Assembly: GCA_001414485.1 (NCBI GenBank)
Contig: LLEY01000272.1
Location: 1 to 58,314, forward strand
DNA length: 58,314 bases
From: Calycina herbarum
Lineage: Eukaryota; Ascomycota; Leotiomycetes; Helotiales; Pezizellaceae
Reading direction: 5' to 3'
Shown here piece after piece: positions 34,932-47,249 of this stretch. The notes beneath the pieces were generated by a model, which saw only the letters and a list, made by a program, of their open reading frames with translations, was not told where the DNA came from and ran no database searches. The translations under genes and the position numbers were made by a program. Numbering within the stretch: position 1 is the stretch's first letter; every line of letters begins with the position of its first letter.

Positions 34932-35424
34932 CTACTGGGCCCAAGCAATGACATTATGCACATCATTAACCAAGTGCATCCGACCGCCGACCGCCGACCG
35001 CCTCGAACTGATAATTCTCATGCTTGTAAAACTGAACCTCGAAGCCAATCTGCAGCATGCCATAAATGTTCTTCGTGTCGTTATCATTACTAGCGCACGC
35101 TGTGTGCAAATGGTCCGTGTACGTGCCCCAAGATTCCCCGGGGACTTTTGTCTCGCCTAAGAGAAAGTCGTACTCGTATGCGCTTCCTCCAGGCCTCGCA
35201 AGTAGCTTAAACACGGTGAAATCGGGACGCAGATTGGTCGCCATGTCTTCTTGCAACACAGAGAATCCCTCATTGGAGGTGAAGATCCATTGCAAAATCC
35301 CGGCCATCATTCGTCTGTACAAGGGCTCGGGGGACTGCGGCGTCTTTTGCAGAAGGGAGATTCGGGCTGCGACATGGGGGTCGGCAAGATAGGTGGCGGG
35401 AGGTGGAGGGTTGGGATTGGTCAA
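34932..35424 (-). pseudogene. PD-(D/E)XK-nuclease-like small protein, frameshifted near its end
   Basis: The open frame from 35424 to 34966 gives 152 residues. It has LYRRMM near 35-40, RPDFTV with Asp68, then YDFLLGETK with Glu91 and Lys93, the spacing of a PD-(D/E)XK core. DNDTKNIYGMLQIGFEVQFYKHE follows at 114-136. I recall uncharacterised fungal proteins of this type; the nuclease fold is inferred from motifs. The last residues (GGRRSDALG) come from a shift. A 7-base unit, GGTCGGC, is present three times (34980-35000). With two copies the frame continues as MHLVNDVHN... to a stop at 34932, which resembles the family end better. The gene may therefore be newly broken, or two-phase. A 5' exon upstream is possible. 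Confidence 0.55.
34980..35000. repeat. Three 7-base tandem units in a coding region
   Basis: CCGACCG repeated three times on the plus strand (GGTCGGC-type on the coding strand). Since 7 is not a multiple of 3, each change in copy number shifts the reading frame of the overlying gene. Confidence 0.85.
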
Positions 35425-36680
35425 GCGTGCACGACCAGTTCGTTGATTGTTCCTTGACCGGGGACGTTAGTATGCCTCATGGGGATGATGGTAGAAGATT
35501 GTTACCATTGTGGCCAAGCTTTAGTCTGGTCAAGTGCCCACACGTCCTGTTATATGACGGTCAGTTGTTGAAATCCGCATCGTCGGTCGTAGCCGAAATT
35601 CGAGGAGTGAAGGATAAAGTAAAAATTCCGTTGGTGACTTTGGCTGACTTATGCCTGCATTGTCTTCCCAGCCAGCGGGAAGTTGAAAAGTCGTTCCTTA
35701 AGTGACAAGATTCTGGTAGTATACAAGGCCGCTTGTATCCGCCCACTGGCGCCAATTATTTCCGTGGAGCAGGCCGAGGTCATAAGAAGAATTTGCCATA
35801 GTGATTCAATTGAGTGAAAAGTTCGACCGAGTATATTATACAAGATATGTGAGACAGAAAGTCGAGCGGGTACGTGAGTAGAGGAACAACGGTGTTAAGC
35901 TGAGAGCTGGAGGGATTTTGGTATTTGAGAGAGGAGTCTGGGGATTCGAAAGGGACATTATATAGTCCGTAGGGTCCTACCCTACCCTACCCTACCTACG
36001 CAAGCAATGAAGTGGGCAACAACGAGGCAGCTTTCTCCACCTCCAAGCTCAGCGGTAACTGCGACGGTAGGCGGCTGCAAGTTCACAACGCCACTGCCGA
36101 AACGGAGCCAAATTTTATCTTTGTACTTTTAGCTTCCGAACTTGGGGGTATCAATTGGCTGTCAGCACGCCATAGTGAAACATATAGAAACTTTGGGTCC
36201 CATTAACTCTTGTAGAGGATGGCGCAGCGTCCTTGGACCACAGGCAAGCGCTTAGCAGTTGCCGCGCGCAAAAGAGCATCGCTGCATCGGAAATTGCCAA
36301 GCTTCAAGCTCTGCTTGGAGTCTTTCCGGCTTGGAGAGCAGTCTCGGGCACACGTTCTCCTCGGAGAACGACAACATGACATACATTGGTCGAGGACTTC
36401 CGGGTTTTAGAAACCTTGATGCGGAGAGACGTTGGGGGTAATGGAAAAGTGGGCTCTAGCAGTACATGCGTAGCCACTATTCCCCTTTTGGTTTATTCTG
36501 CCTTCACCACTTGACCGCCTAAACCACGATGGCCTTTCTCCCACATTCCTCCAACCCCAACTTCCCATCTTCAACAACACCACACAAGATAAATCATCCA
36601 AGCTGTGGAAACCTTTTGATGCTGCTCATTCCATCTGATATTATTGATTTTCGCAGCATAACCCACGGTCGCTAAACACG
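35425..36680. other. Intergenic region between the two island genes
   Basis: Upstream of both divergent island genes, so it should hold two promoters. It contains a short CCTAC repeat at about 35978-35998. A minus-strand ATG at 35801 opens a frame of about 33 codons that could be an upstream exon of the PD-(D/E)XK-like gene, but I find no convincing splice path. Confidence 0.5.
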
Positions 36681-38014
36681 ATGTCAACAACCCTCCAGAT
36701 CATCACCAAAGGTAAGCTCAACCCTCGAGTTCTTCCTTCCTCTACCTATTCCTGAGGAGCTCATTTGGTGTATAGGCTGTGTTTACATATTCAGCAGACG
36801 GGAGTTGGGGTTTGAGGCCACTATAGAGAAAGCACATAAACTTCTTCAAGGGACATCAAAAGGTGAGTCCAACAATTGAGGTCTTTTTATAACGCTCTGG
36901 TTTAAATCTACTCACCACCTACTCAGCTTCTGCTTTCGATACTCTATACAAAGGTATAAGTGAAAATTGGCTCGTACGAGACGACAGTGTAAAGCCTTTC
37001 GGTGATAGACGCCAAAATCTGAGATTTGTCTGTACATTCAACCTCGATCAGGACCTTCTCTTATACTCAGACGAGAGTGGCCATATCCAACTTCCCTTAG
37101 CTCGTTTACGACAGCCCGGCTCTGCTCCTTTGCAACGGTCCGAATTTACTCCCTTTGAAATAGCGTCTCCTCCCCAACTAGACCTCGCTGGGTTTCCCCT
37201 ACCGTACCAGAAACCTTTAACGCCTGTACCTGAACGCTGTCTTGCCTTTTCTTCGCGTGTTCTTTTAGACTTCGCAGATCAATGGCGCCATATACTTCGA
37301 TCTTCTTACGCAGAATCTACCTTTCTAAGACTCGCAAATGCAATTGTCAGTATAGCAACATACGATTTTCAAGTCGATGAAGTCTTCACGAGGCAGCATA
37401 TCTCCTTTGGAAGTTTCTATGTCACCGTTCTCGATATACCGTCTTGGGAACCCTATAAACACTACGTGTTTAGTGTTGGAAGCACCATGGTTATTCTACA
37501 CCAAGACCTTCAGACTGCACTAAATATTGCGAAAGATGAGGCGAAGGAAAGCAATGGGGTTATGAATCTGGGTGATCACACCGAGCAGCGTACATACTTA
37601 CTTTTGTCGGTACGACATATGTTGGTCTGCCACGTCGATTCCACCGGAAATTTCTCATATACAGCCCCAACAACTCTTATGGATGGCCGCACTCTACCTT
37701 CCCCTTCCGCTGTAAATCTCCTCCTTCAAACCCTCTCACCATCTCGGCCTCCACTCCGCACACCTGTTCATAACCTCCCTTTGGAAATCCAAGACCAAAT
37801 CTTAAAACATGTTTCAGCAGGCCCGGTTGAAGCTGCAAGGCTCGGATGCGTTTTGGGTCTAGGTTCTCCGTTTACATGGATGAGGGCTGTTGATTGGCCG
37901 AGGCGAGGTGGTCCCGTCGAACTTCTCACCTCTCCTTCGCATCGCACGGAATCCACGCCTGTTGAGTCGAAGATTTGCTTTGGAGATGTGTTTAGTGGGG
38001 CGTCGTATCGGTGA
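36681..38014 (+). CDS. Conserved fungal hypothetical protein with F-box-like C-terminus
   Basis: Three exons, 36681-36711, 36776-36862 and 36927-38014, join to 1206 bases, 401 residues, with clean GT-AG introns that keep frame. The start is the ATG at 36681; the long third exon alone lacks a good start. The body (about 40-300) has alternating beta-like and helical stretches (RQNLRFVCTFNLDQDLLLYSDE, LLDFADQWRHILRSSY, HYVFSVGSTMVILHQDLQTAL) with no domain I can name. Near residue 321, HNLPLEIQDQILKHVSAGPVEAARLGCVLG resembles an F-box start and matches a repeat often seen in uncharacterised fungal proteins. If it is an F-box, the protein would be an SCF ligase adaptor; this is weak inference. 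It is unaffected by RIP. The last codons overlap the kinase relic downstream, so its C-terminus may have been altered by that junction. Confidence 0.75.
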
Positions 38015-38515
38015 CAGTGTCACTGGAGCATGCGATGGATCCAGATGGAAGATGGCCCAACCTTTGTTCGGAGATCATGCACGTTGCGAACTCTGTCTCC
38101 CCGTAAATGCTACAAGCGCTTGACTGTATTACATGGAAGGGCATCATTCATCGAGACGTGAAGCTAGACAACATTCTCTACGTATCGCAGCCGGGGGGTC
38201 AATATCAGTTCCAGCTAGGAGATTTTGGACTGTGCAACCGTATTGTTGAAGCCATGACATTTGCTAGTAGCCGCCCTTATATGCTCCCTGAGATGATCAG
38301 GAAGGGGATCAGACACACAATGTAGACAGTTGGTCACTCTTTGTCATGATGCAATGGATATTAGATGTAGGAGAGTTTCTTCAGAGGTCTAATCAGTTTA
38401 AGACTGTTGCAGTAGTTTAGCGGGCGGTTTTGTCTACAGCCTCTAACGTGGATTCGGTTTCAAAGATTTGGGAAATAGTAATCGTTAACCTGAAAGAAAC
38501 TTTATTAGAGTAGGA
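38011..38515 (+). pseudogene. Protein kinase fragment, truncated and frameshifted
   Basis: Remnant of a eukaryotic Ser/Thr protein kinase lacking the ATP-binding lobe. Visible are the catalytic loop HRDVKLDNIL (38149-38178), the DFG motif in LGDFGLCNR, and RPYMLPEMIRKG of the activation segment. A one-base loss in a G run (38304-38307) shifts the frame; the next frame gives NVDSWSLFVMMQWILDVGEF, the subdomain IX region. A TAA at 38104 and a TAG near 38416 fall where Gln would fit (CAA, CAG), as if by C-to-T change. Homology fades near 38515, where AT-rich repeat begins. Its 5' edge overlaps the stop of the preceding gene. Confidence 0.8.
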
Positions 38516-39039
38516 CTTAGTACTTTACGAAATCAGGTCCTAGCTCTTAGCTCTCGCTACTAGCTCTTCTACTATAATCGTTATTACTAGAGTTTTATAA
38601 TAACTTAGAGTTTATATAATATAAGCTACTTATTTAGATAATCTACTAAGAAAGACTAAAGAAAATATATAATACTAGAAAATCTAGAACTAAAAAGATA
38701 ATCTAGAAATTCTAGATTAAGTTTAAAATACTTCTTCTTATTATAAGAGCTAGAGAGTAAGATATTTAAATTAGTATATATTAGTTTAGAAGATATTTCT
38801 ATAGCTTATATCTCTTTGGTTTAGTTAGATTCTTATAATATACTTCTTTATTATATTTCTAATAAATTTAATTAGTATTAAAATATATAGTTTTATAAGA
38901 TAAGAATCTTTCTTATATAACTTATACTTAATTATAAAGTAAGGCTTATTTTATCTTATCTTAGATATAGATATACTCGTTTTTAATCTTATTTAAAGAA
39001 ATCTAATATTTAAATTAATAACTCTTCTTATAATAATTA
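38516..39039. other. AT-rich RIP-type spacer
   Basis: Between the kinase relic and transposon P5. Very AT-rich with TA-heavy dinucleotides; it could be a decayed element, but no ends or domains remain visible. Confidence 0.5.
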
Positions 39040-39972
39040 ACGTGGTTTATTAGAACCTGGCGTATATCAGGACCTGGCGTACTTTTCCTATCTTCCCTAC
39101 TTTATTATTTTAACACGCGTTATCTCAACAACTACTAATAGAAATTCAAACTTAAGAAGCTTAAATCATCTTAGCTATCGAGGCTATCCGATTATCTAAA
39201 AAGCTTAGTCGTCGGGCTGCTGTAAAAATCTATAAAGTCCTTGAAACTAGCCTTCGCCGTAGAATAAACAGCCAACTTCCCCTCCTAGAACGACGGCTAG
39301 TAAATATTAAATTAACTCAACTCGAGGAGGAAGTGATTCTTTAGAATATACTTAACTTAGATTCTAGAGGGTTTATACCCTAGCTAGCTAGTATAGAAGA
39401 TATAGTAAATTATATCCTTGAATCGCGGGGAGGGAAACGCGTTAGTAAGCTTTAGACACATCGATTTATATAACGATAACCAGGGTTAAAGACGTGTTTT
39501 AATCGCGTTTACAACTTCTAAAGGGCCTTATACGAAGATCCTAACCTAATTAGCGCGTGGTTCTGACTTATATAAAATATAAGAGCGAAATACAGCGTTT
39601 TAGATTACGATTTCTATAACTTCGACGAAACGGGCTTTATAATAGATATGATTTACTCTACAATAGTTGTCACACGTGTAGATCGACGTAGTAGAGGTAA
39701 GGCAGTTTAGCTAGGCAATCGGGAATAGGCTACAGCAATTGCTTATATCAATAGCGAGGGTTAGGATGTCCCTCTATTTTTAGTCGTCTAAGAGAAGAAT
39801 TATCTTACGAATTAGTATATAGACGGCGGCCTCCTATACGACTAGGTTATTAAACCAATAAGTAACAGATAGATAAACAACGAGACGGGTCTAGAATAGC
39901 TGAAACACTTTAATAAACATACTACTAGTCGTATAAAGGGTCTATATCGAATGCTGGTGTTAGATAGGTATA

Positions 39973-40419
39973 TGTTACGAATTACGTTATACGTGGTAAG
40001 TAGTCTAGACGGCGCTCTAATAGAACAAGGCACGATATCTAGGAAACGGAAGGTAGTATAAGAGGAAATCAGTAATATAAAGGTATTTAGGTATTTCAGG
40101 ATCTCACTATTAGATAATCGTTAGTAGTCACGTAATAGATCCCCTCGGATCCCTTAGAGGATCTAGAGGGATCTAGGGATCCAGGCTTATATAGGGATCC
40201 AGGTAGTATAAGAGGTTTTATATAAAACTAGCATGTCTACTATTAGATAGGAGCTTCGTACTTAACTTTAGTTATCAATCTTATTATCTTATTTAACATC
40301 TTTAATATAAGTAACGAGTTTACTTCTAAGTAAACAACCTAGCATATCTATACTTCTTACCTATATACTAACCTTTAAGACTTAGTCATCTTTATTTAGT
40401 TCGTTTAAGTTTCGTTATA
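39973..40419 (+). repeat. Gypsy-3 5' LTR
   Basis: 447 bases, starting TGTTACGAATTACG and ending TTTCGTTATA. TATA box (TATATAAAACTAGC) near 40209; hairpin GTTTACTTCTAAGTAAAC at about 40319-40336. Confidence 0.92.
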
Positions 40420-43400
40420 CTTTAAGCACCTGCTTAGAAGTTCAGTCGCTATAGCTCTAGCAACCCCCGCCGCAGCAGCTAGCCTAAATACTAGTTAAGT
40501 TAACGTCGTAGGAACATCTAGAAGTATAACCGGAAGAACACCTGCTGGTACACAGTTAACTAGGAACGACGACAATATTAGTATACTAGACGTACCCGAG
40601 CCCTATAAGGTCGAAGCACTTAAGTCTATTAAAGTTAAGATGCCCGATACGTATTATAAGAAGCGAAAGGAACTTAACTCGTTCCTTCTCTAGATAGACA
40701 TCTACTTTAACTTTAACTCTAATAAGTTCGAAGGTAACTATAACTTATAAACCATCTTTGCTATCTTCTATCTTAGGGGATTAGCGTTAGAATAGGCTCA
40801 GCTATACTTAGAGGACTTCTTTAAGAATAAGGATAAAGATAGAAAGATAGAATTAACTAAGATTATATTTAAATCTTAGAGAGGATTTAAGACAACTATT
40901 AGGAAAGTCTTTAAAGACTTCGATATAATTCGAATAGTTATATATAAGCTTTTGGAATTACGCTAGACTAGATTAGTAATAGATTATACTAATGAATTTC
41001 AACGTTATAAGACAAAGTTAGAATAGGATACTATCGCTCTAATAGAACTCTTCTATAGAGGATTGAAGATACATATCTGTAAGGAAATAGCTAAATAGAA
41101 CATATAATTCTTAACTATTATAGGTATAATTAAGGAGGTCGTCTAGCTAGATAACCGCCTATACGAATTTAGAAAGAGTAACCCTAGATATAGGGAAAAG
41201 AGTAAAGGGTTAGAAAAGTAGAAGCACTCTTATACTAGTAAACATAGTAAAGAGGTAAATGCTATATAGAAGAAAACCTTTCTAAAGAAAGGAGGACTTT
41301 CCTAGAAGGAGCGAAATTATTAATATAAGTAGAACTTGTGTTATAACTATAGCCTTCTAGGTTATAGAGCAAATAAGTATAGTAAGAAGAAAGACTCTAA
41401 GAGGAAGAAACAAATCAATACTACTATTTAATAATAGGTAGCTTTAACCGATCGTATTAAACTTATAGATAAGGAGCTTAAAGTATAAGGATATAGAACC
41501 TAGATCGAGAATAATAAAGGAATTAGTAGTATATAAGACACTAATAATAATAGGGACCTACTTCTTAAGGAATATTACGATATATAATTAGTAATAGAAT
41601 CTAAGTAACCTCTTTAAGTAGAATACGAATTACTACTATCGACTAGTTCTTTAGAGACATTGAATTCATCTTCTAGTTTAGAAGGAGAAATGAAAAATAA
41701 AGACCTCGAAGTTAGAGAAACTTAGGTATTCCTTAGAACCTTTAAATAAAGAAATCGATAGGTATATATTAACAACTAGAAACTAGACTTCTAGAGTCCT
41801 TATATAATATAAGAGGTTAACCTAACTATCTTAACAACGTATATAGTTATAAGTAATAACCCTAAAATAATAACTCTAGTTAGCCTAATTACTAGATAAA
41901 AAACTATTAAGGAAAAGAAACTAGAACGAAAACGTTAACTAGTTAAAAAACCTAGCTACCTTAAAGTAGGGGATATATAGAGAATATATAATATTTTAGA
42001 TAAGACTAGTACGTAGACATAGTAAGTTCTAATAGGATTTGTAGGACGAATTAAAACTCTTTTCCTTAGGATACTGCCTAAAGATGTTATACTAAAGGAA
42101 TTTAAGTAATATATTATAGTTATATTAATTAGAAATAATAGATTAGTTTTTAGAGAATATAACTTATAATAACTATTTAGTATATTATTCTAGGAGTAAA
42201 GAGAACTCGATATAACTAGATAGGCTAAGATAGAACTAGAAGAATTATACTATCTATTAATAGAAGAACTATAGTTTATAGAAACAGTTTAGGAATTAAT
42301 AGTATAATAGATATAATATAAACTAAGTCCGACTTTAGACTAGTCGTTATAGAAGCGATTCGAAGGAATATTACTAGAGCCTGCTAGAATAGTAGAATAC
42401 TATCAGATATACGAAGTAGTATTATTAGATAAAGAAGAAGTAGTATTCTTTCCTTAGTCTCGGATTCGAGCTATTAGAGAAAAGAATTTAAGAGATTATA
42501 TATTTAAGGTTTACTATATAAAACTAGAGATAAGTATACTAGAGGCTACTTTGGATTATCTATATATAGGAGAACTATAGTCTATAGAAGCTATTTTAGA
42601 AACTAATTATAAATAGATCTAATATAATTATAAATAAATACTAAAACGATTTATAAGAGAAATCCTTAAAACTATAGAAATTATAGAATATAGACTAGTA
42701 TATAAGGTAGTATACGCTAATAAGAAAGGAGTAAGATTCTTTCTATAGTATAAGGATAAGGAAAGAAAGAATTATAACTAAGAAAATCGATCTTTCGAAG
42801 TCTAATATGTTAAAGCAAAGTTAAACGTTATTTTAGGAGAAAGACAGTTAGTAATAACTATAGAAATAGGAGAAAAAAAGTTATAAGTTATAATAGACTC
42901 GGGAGTAATAGGCAACTTTATCTCTCTAATAGCTTAAGAGAAGCTAAACGTTCTAATTAAAGGAATAAGACTATACTAATTAGAGGTGGTCGATAGAATA
43001 GATATTACGTATTAAAACAGAATTATTAATTAGTAAACTATTCTAACGAAAGTTAATATTAAAGGATACTATTTAGATATATAATTCGATATTATTAAAA
43101 TAGAAAGTAAGGAAGTAATATTTAGTATACTATAGATTTAGGAATATAATCTAGAAATCGATTAAAAGGCTAGAACGATAAGCTTTAGTTAATATAAATA
43201 CGTAGGTTCGTATTTATAACTTCAAGGCTAGAACGAGGTTAGCGCCACCTCTTCTAAAGCGCTAGAACACCTTACCTAGGGTCCTCTATAAGTTAGTAAG
43301 AAAGCTAATAACGAAATACCTATGTAGTATAGAGAATTTAAAGCTTTGTTTAAAAACCTAGAAGACTTATAAGCCTTGCTAGAACATCGTCTATAGGATT

Positions 43401-46400
43401 ATAAGATTAAATTAAAAGAGAGTTATTATCTCTTAAAGTAGAAGCTTTAGTTATATAACTAGAAAAGCTTATAGAGAATAGAAAGTTATATAAAGGAAGG
43501 TATTAAGAAGAGATATATTAGAAGATCTAAGTTACTAATTACCTTAAATATACTTATTATTAAGAAAAAAGACGATCTAGATAGAAGAGTATATATTAAT
43601 TACTAAGAAGTAAATTATACTATAGTTAAGGACGCTTATCCGCTACTACCTAGCTAATACTTATAGGATAAGTTAGGTAAGGTAGTACGATTTACGAAAT
43701 TAGATTAATAAAACGCCTATAGACTTATATAAATAAAAGTTAGAGATAAATAGAAGATAGTATTTGCCTTACTATTAGGCCTCTACGAATATATAGTTAT
43801 ACTATTTAGACTCTATAACATACTAGCTATATATTAGAGATAAAATAATAACATTTTAAGAGATCTTCTAGGAGTAATAGTAATTTATTACCTAGATAAT
43901 ATCCTAATCTTCTTAGAAAAAGAAGAAGAATATAAGGGATATATTAAGGAAGTTTTATAACAACTTATAAAAGTAAACTCTTAGTTAAAACTCTTGAAAT
44001 ACGAGTTTAAAGTAACTTAGACACTTTTTCTAGGATAGGTATTTAGCTTAGGAAAAATAGAAATAGATCTAGTAAAGATCTAAGATATCTTAAACTAGAA
44101 ATTACTAGAGAATATAAAAGATGTATAGTCCTTCTTTAGATTTATAAACTTTTACTATCTGTTTATATAAGACTATATAAAGATTGTTAAACTAATATTA
44201 GTACTAGTTAAGAAAGCTATTAAGTTTATATAGAATAAATAAGTAGAAAATGCTTTTTAGAAAATTAAAGCAAAGTTTATAGAAAAGCCTATTCTATACG
44301 ATTTCGATATAGATAAACCTAGTATAATCGAAATAGACGCCTTAGATATAGTAGTAGGTACGGTTTATCTATAGCTAAATAATAAAGGAAAACTTATACC
44401 TATTATATATTATTCTAAAATATTTAACCTAGTATAATAAAACTATAACATCTTTAATAAGAAACTGCTTACTATAGTATTAGCTTTAGAATACTAAAGG
44501 ATTTATTTATAATTAGTAAAATACCTAGTTATAGTTTTATCTAACTACGAGAATCTTAGAACCTTTATAATAACTAAGGAACTTATAATAAGACAATTAG
44601 CTAGATAATTAGAGATATTAGAAGGATTTAATATTATTATTCGATATATAAAAGGAACGTTAAATGCTTAAGCTAATACTCTTAGCTAAAAACCTAGATA
44701 CGAGGGAAATAAAGAGTATAAGAAGATTATAATCTTAAAAACTCTTAAGAATAAAGACTTAGTACCTACTATATACGAAATAGTAGTAATAAATAACATC
44801 TAGATAGATAAGATTTAGAATATATATAAGGGTTATAACTAATATATAAAAGGGAAATTATAGGTTCCTAGCTCGTATATAAAAGAGTTTATATAAGAAT
44901 ACTATACTATACCTACTTACGGTTACTAAGGAATTCGTAGAACCCTCTAGAGAATAAGATAATATTACTATATTAATCGGTTATCTATAATAGTTAAGGA
45001 AGTAATAACGGAATATAATACCTATACTAGGAATAAGGCTTCCTATAATACTCCTTATAGACAGATAAATACTACTCTAATACTATAAATACCTTAGAAA
45101 TTAATATCTATAGATTTTATTATTAAATTACTAAAATCTAAAGATCTAATAATAGGAGTTAAATATAATATAATCCTAGTTATTATAGAACAACTTATAA
45201 AGTATATAATTCTAATAGTATATATAGAGTTAAGTATAGCTAAGGAATTGGTATTTATATTCCTTAGGGAAGTAGTCTTAAGATATAGACTACCTAAAGA
45301 AATACTCTTAGATAGAGACAAGCTCTTTACCTCGAAATTTTAGATCGCTCTTATAGAACGATTAGGTGTAAAGAGAAAGCTATCTATAGCTTTCTACTCT
45401 TAAATAAATAGAGGAAACGAATAGATAAATTAAGTAGTTAAAATATACCTTCGTTATTATATAAACTACTAGTAAGACAACTAGGTAGAACTGCTGCCCT
45501 TAGTATAGTTTGCCTATAACAGTTTAGTAATAGAAATAACACTTATTACGCTATTCTATGCTAATTTTAGATATAAATTATTAGTGTATTAAGAACCGCT
45601 GTCTACGACTATCGATAACTAGCTTACTTATATTTACGTCTTAAAAATTAAGAATCTATATAAGGAACTTATAAAAGACCTATAATTTATAGTAGAAAGA
45701 AATATATACTACTATAATAAACAACGTAGTTAGGAGCTAATACTAAAAGAGGGGGATAAAGTCTACTTAGTATAAAAGAACATTAATATAAAAAGACTAA
45801 GTAATAAACTAGATTATAAAAAACTTAGACTATTTAAAATTAAACGAGTTAAGAGACCTTTGAATTATAAATTAGCACTACTAAGGATAATAAACATCTA
45901 CCTAGTATTCTATATATCCTTGCTTAAACTAGTACTACTAGGAGCACTACTAGCTCTAATTATAGAAATTTAACTAGTAAATCTAAACACTAAATATAAG
46001 GTTAAAAGGATTCTTAACTATAAGATTATTAGAGGTAAGATTAAGTATTTAATTAAATAGTTAGATTACCTATACTTAGAAAACACTTAAGAACTAAAGA
46101 GTAATCTTAACTATTACCTAGTAGAACTTTAGAAGTTCTATTAGAAAAACCTAGGTTTATCTATATCTTATAATCTAAAGAAAAGGCTATAAGGAAGGCT
46201 AGGTTAAGGCCTATCTCAGATTAGGAACTAGTAGGAATAGACGGAGCTGCTAGACAGGTAATCTCTGCCTCGTGCTATTCTTACTCCCTTCTTTTTTTCT
46301 CTTCCTTCTCTTTCTTTTCTACCTCCTTAACAGTATTAAGTTTATTAAGAAAGCGAAGTCTTTAATAAGACATTTTACGTTGCCTTTCTTTAAGGAAGGC

Positions 46401-46802
46401 CTTCTACTTTCGTAACTGTAGAATCTTCGCTATCGCCTCCTCCTCCTCCCTATCTAGCTTCTCCTCTTATCTTTCGATAGAGGACTAGTCGCTAGTATAG
46501 AGAACGTTCTTCTCCTAGACATTGTTAGTTCTATTATATTTCAGTTTCGAATAAACGTATTTAGAATATTAAGAAGATTAGAAAGTGTTAATAAAACATC
46601 TATGTTTTTAAGAAGCGTAGTAAGAATAGGGTAATATTTCGTTATAAACTATTTTAATACTTTTTATAAGAAGTATTCGTTCTTCTTTCTTCTTTTATAT
46701 AGGATAGGATATAATAGAAAGGAAAGGATGCTGCTAGTACCCTAACCGAGTTCCTTAGCTTATACTTAAGCGTAAGGACATGCTAGGCTAAGAAGGGGAT
46801 AG
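40420..46802 (+). pseudogene. Gypsy-3 gag-pol remnant with chromodomain
   Basis: Decayed polyprotein in the same order as Gypsy-2: gag from about 40450, with a different N-terminal part. A zinc knuckle remnant lies near 41335-41385 and a protease-like IDSGVIGNFISL near 42890-42930. RT has YLDNILIF near 43887-43912. RNase H is near 44330-44620, integrase near 45090-45580 and the chromodomain near 45990-46120. Numerous TAG/TAA codons; not functional. Confidence 0.9.
46285..46555 (-). pseudogene. Antisense coiled-coil-like ORF in Gypsy-3
   Basis: Counterpart of the Gypsy-2 antisense frame: EEKLDREEEEAIAKILQLRK, then KAFLKERQRKM and LNKLNTVKEVEKKEK, in the same place before the 3' LTR. The two copies keep the same frame and length. 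Confidence 0.6.
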
Positions 46803-47249
46803 TGTTACGAATCACGTTATACGTAGTAAGTAGTCTAGACAGCGCTCTAATAGGATAAGGCACGATATCTAGGAAACGGAAGGTAGTATAAGAGGAAATC
46901 AGTAATATAAAGGCATTTAGGTATTTCAGGATCTTACTATTAGATAATCGTTAGTAGTTATATAATAGATCCCCTCAGATCCCTTAAGGGATCTAGAGGG
47001 ATCTAGGGATCTAGGCTTGTATAAGGATCTAGGTAGTATAAGAGGTTCTATATAAAACTGGCACGTCTACTATTAGATAGGAGCTTCGTACTTAACTTTA
47101 GTTATTAATCTTATTATCTTATTTAACATCTTTAATATAAGTAACGAGTTCACTTCTAAGTAAACAACCTAGCGTATCTATACTTCTTACCTGTATACTA
47201 ACCTTCAAGACTTAGTCATCTTTGTTTAGTTCGTTTGAGTTTCGTTACA
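46803..47249 (+). repeat. Gypsy-3 3' LTR
   Basis: 447 bases with canonical termini TGTTACGAATCACG and GTTTCGTTACA, followed by GTATA. Confidence 0.92.

Larger units (their letters stand above)
39973..47249 (+). mobile_element. Ty3/Gypsy chromovirus Gypsy-3, RIP-mutated
   Basis: Same family as Gypsy-2, inserted in the DDE region of P5. LTRs of 447 bases (39973-40419, 46803-47249) are flanked by GTATA (39968-39972, 47250-47254). It is more heavily mutated than Gypsy-2 through pol. Confidence 0.93.

Noticed and set aside
35960..36000. CCTAC repeats taken as telomere-like sequence
   Set aside because: Only about four pentamers, not the fungal TTAGGG/CCCTAA repeat; a simple microsatellite.
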